Made by a program: the position numbers and the translations under genes. From Apostichopus japonicus (taxonomy: Eukaryota; Echinodermata; Holothuroidea; Aspidochirotida; Stichopodidae), in assembly GCF_037975245.1 (NCBI RefSeq), contig NC_092581.1:2464501-2528500 (forward strand): a stretch of DNA of 64,000 nucleotides, in the 5' to 3' direction. Positions 61,657-64,000 of the stretch are shown in pieces (positions within the stretch are counted from its first letter, which is position 1; each line of letters opens with the position of its first letter). The notes beneath the pieces were generated by a model. The model saw only the letters and a list, made by a program, of their open reading frames with translations. It made no database searches and was not told where the DNA came from.

Positions 61657-63434
61657 ATGTTTCGAATGTTATTGAAACGTGTGATCGGACTACAGCGACC
61701 ACCGACAGTTTTCCATGCCCACATATCCGACGGTTCTATTTTGGACCGATCGATGCCTAACGTTAACGTTACTTACCAACGGGTGTGTTCATTTCACCGT
61801 AGTCAAGCAAGGAACATGGAAACCAAACCAAGAAGAGCCATGTTGTACGTACCTGGTAGCGATGAGAGAAAGTTGAAGAAGCTAACTGATTTAGAAGTAG
61901 ACTGCGCCGTCATGGATTGCGAAGATGGGGTCGCAGTAAATAAGAAGGTAAAGTTCGAAGGGGTAATTAGAAACTCCCTGATTGGGTGGGTGGATTACTG
62001 AGTGGTTTGTGAGGGGGTGGTGGAGGGCGGGGGGGGGGGGGGAGAAGTCTACTAGCAATTAGTTGCAACATAGGCCAGTGTGTAGTACCTGTAGGGTAAA
62101 TGCAATATGTGGTGTATATAAGTTCCAAATATTAATACTTTGAGTTCTAATGATATATGTTATGGTGCCATATAGAAAGAATGCCAATTCTGCTGTCAAG
62201 ATATTATGTTAACATTAGGAAGGATACTTTATATAAAATGCTAGTAAAATAAAGGCCTAGTAATTTGTAGAGCCACTGTAGCCTACTTCAGAAAATCTTA
62301 AGAACTTTGTGCTCATTGATAGAGTGCTTGTTTTGACTTTCTGGCGGATGAGTTAGACAGTTAGTGCTTCTTCCTTGCCCAGTGCAAGCATTTACATACA
62401 CTATATATGTTAAGTAGGTTAGACCAACGTTTAGTACTTTTTCATAACATGAACAAGAACCGGAAAGTCATTTTTGTATCATGACCATCCGAACAGAGCT
62501 ATTATCTAATTCTTTGTTTTTCTTTTTGTTCTTTGCTTTGTCACACTTTGCAGGTTGATGCCCGAAATACTATACGTTCTATGCTGGACAGGTTGTCTTG
62601 TCCGGGTGTGAGGGATCTTGCAGTACGAGTTAATTCTGTTTCTAGTGGGCTGGCAGATGAAGACCTGATGGAGATTTTCAAAGCGGAAAGGCTCCCGAGT
62701 ACTGTCATGTTACCCAAAGTAGAATCCAAGGCGGAAGTACAGTGGGTATGTCTTCTTCTACATGTATGGAAGACTCAGTGCACACCATGACAGTGACCTA
62801 GCTACCCAAATGATGTAGTTTATAATGACAGACAACAATTTAAAAGAGGGAAAGCTACAGTATTTATCATGGTGGGAGGTAGATCTAGGTAGATGATAAA
62901 TGAGGTACAGTATCAATATTTCATTTCCCCAAAACATGTAACACAATGTTAGATGTAACAGATGTCTGGCAGGGATAGTTAATCAGAAATATTGTCACGG
63001 AGGCAAATGTTTTGCAACCAAACGAATGATAATATCCTCTATATCATTAGAAAATATATTTTGATATCGTTTGAGAATGAATCAATAATATATATAATAT
63101 TGTTGTTTGTTTCTTCTTCTTTTTCCCTTCTTCTTCTTCTTGTTCTTTCATTTTGTTTATATAATATTTCAGTTTCTTCTTTTATAACTTCTGCATGCTT
63201 GTTTAATTTATTTAATTTGATTGCTTTCTTCTTATCTGCAGTTTGTAAAGACAGTCAAGTCCCAACTGAGTAAGAGAAGTTCTCAAGCACCTCTCCGAGT
63301 CGTCATCTTCACAGAGACTGCGATCGGACTGCTTCGTCTCCCAGATATATTGGAAGAATGTCAGAGGGCGTCTGATGCGACTTTAGTCTTTGAAGGAGTC
63401 GTATTTGGGTCGGACGACTTCTGTGCCAGCATCG
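61657..63434 (+). CDS. CLYBL: Citramalyl-CoA lyase, mitochondrial (exons 1-3, runs off window)
   Basis: Exons 61657-61947 (phase 0), 62554-62745 (phase 0) and 63242-63434 (phase 1) join to 225 residues; further exons must lie past 64000. The first 50 residues are basic and hydroxylated without acidic clusters, a mitochondrial presequence. Then come RRAMLYVPGSDERKLKKL, DCAVMDCEDGVAVNKK, LAVRVNSVSSGLADEDL, VMLPKVESKAEVQW and VVIFTETAIGLL, ending VVFGSDDFCASIG. These match animal CLYBL of the HpcH/HpaI (CitE-like) aldolase fold. The Glu in FTETA and the Asp in GSDDF are the expected Mg2+ ligands. The enzyme cleaves citramalyl-CoA to acetyl-CoA and pyruvate, clearing itaconate-derived CoA esters and protecting B12 metabolism. 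All key residues in this part are intact. Confidence 0.95.
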
Positions 63435-63774
63435 GTAAGATTCCATTTAGTCAAATCAATCAGTCAATCAAGAAAAAATTTGTAATAACACCTAGTACCC
63501 AAAGTCGAGCAATGTTCAGTATTGTTTGGGAATCAAAAAAATGTTCTTGAGAACAGAAAAGTTGTAACTTTCCATTTAAAAGTGTTGACATTAGGAGCTG
63601 TTTTAATGTCCGTGGGAAGAAATGGTAGAGTCTCTTTTATTTATTTCTAGTTTGTTTGAGAGGAGTGAGTGAGTGAGTGAGTGAGTGAGTGTGTCTGTAT
63701 TTGGAATATAGCTGTTAGTGTATGAGATCCATTTAGAAACTATGTTGTCAGGGATACCTGCAATACTCATATAC

Positions 63775-64000
63775 CCCTGCTGTGGCTGATTGGATACAGG
63801 CGGTGGCATTTGAAGCAATGAACTTGAGGTTTAGCAATTGGAAGGTTACGGATTTGATACCCGGCCGGGTCAAAGTAAGGTGGGTTTTCCATCCAAGAGC
63901 AATCTACGGTTTTCCCATCTGAAATGCCTTTCCAAAAATTGAAAAGATTCCAAAGGTTGAATGGAAGCCACCCGACGTGTAAGTTGTAATCCATAAGCCC
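63775..64000 (+). repeat. tRNA-derived SINE, cut by window end
   Basis: A tRNA-like head with an A box (TGGCTGATTGG, about 63783) and a B-box-like GATTTGATACC (about 63851), then a tRNA-unrelated body (GTGGGTTTTCCATCC..GGTTTTCCCATC). It lies in the CLYBL intron after exon 3. Confidence 0.55.

Overview
This is a gene-sparse, intron-rich metazoan window. There are no operons; coding exons are separated by AT-rich introns with GT-AG borders, and the DNA is full of TA microsatellites, minisatellites and short non-autonomous transposons. The frequent AGGCCT/TAGGCCTA words, the SEA/EGF and Ig-like receptors, the multi-BIR protein and the foldback elements made of short tandem repeats all fit a marine invertebrate deuterostome, most likely an echinoderm. 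That assignment is inference. All exon models come from reading splice sites and phases by eye.

Layout. 2.6-3.2 kb (-): one basic coiled-coil ORF of unknown function. 15.4-24.4 kb (+): a complete ten-exon gene for a secreted-start, EGF-SEA-EGF, single-pass membrane protein of 487 residues whose last cytoplasmic exons repeat an RLPSxxY motif. 26.5-27.1 kb (-): the 3' exon of a class A GPCR with a frameshift in TM4. 30.3-34.2 kb (-): a five-exon Ig-like single-pass receptor. 36.1-36.6 kb (-): a SAP-domain ORF inside what looks like a foldback-type element. 42.1-44.3 kb (-): a two-exon IAP-family protein with three BIR domains and no RING. 52.4-53.3 kb and 56.9-57.8 kb (-): two membrane/cytoplasmic exons sharing an architecture, with a membrane-proximal RPLPxxP SH3-ligand motif. 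61.7 kb to the end (+): the first three exons of mitochondrial citramalyl-CoA lyase (CLYBL).

Between the genes lie at least eight short terminal-inverted-repeat elements. Five have clear 8-bp target-site duplications, as in hAT transposons, and none carries a visible transposase. A 130-bp module with a GC-rich hairpin (GCGCCACC...GGTTGGCGC) recurs in otherwise different elements. Two large inverted-repeat elements (about 34.3-36.9 kb and 46.0-47.8 kb) have arms built from roughly 20-bp tandem repeats, like the foldback (TU) elements described in sea urchins. Four of the protein genes are membrane receptors or receptor-like proteins, so the window reads as a small receptor neighbourhood, but nothing shows that they act together.
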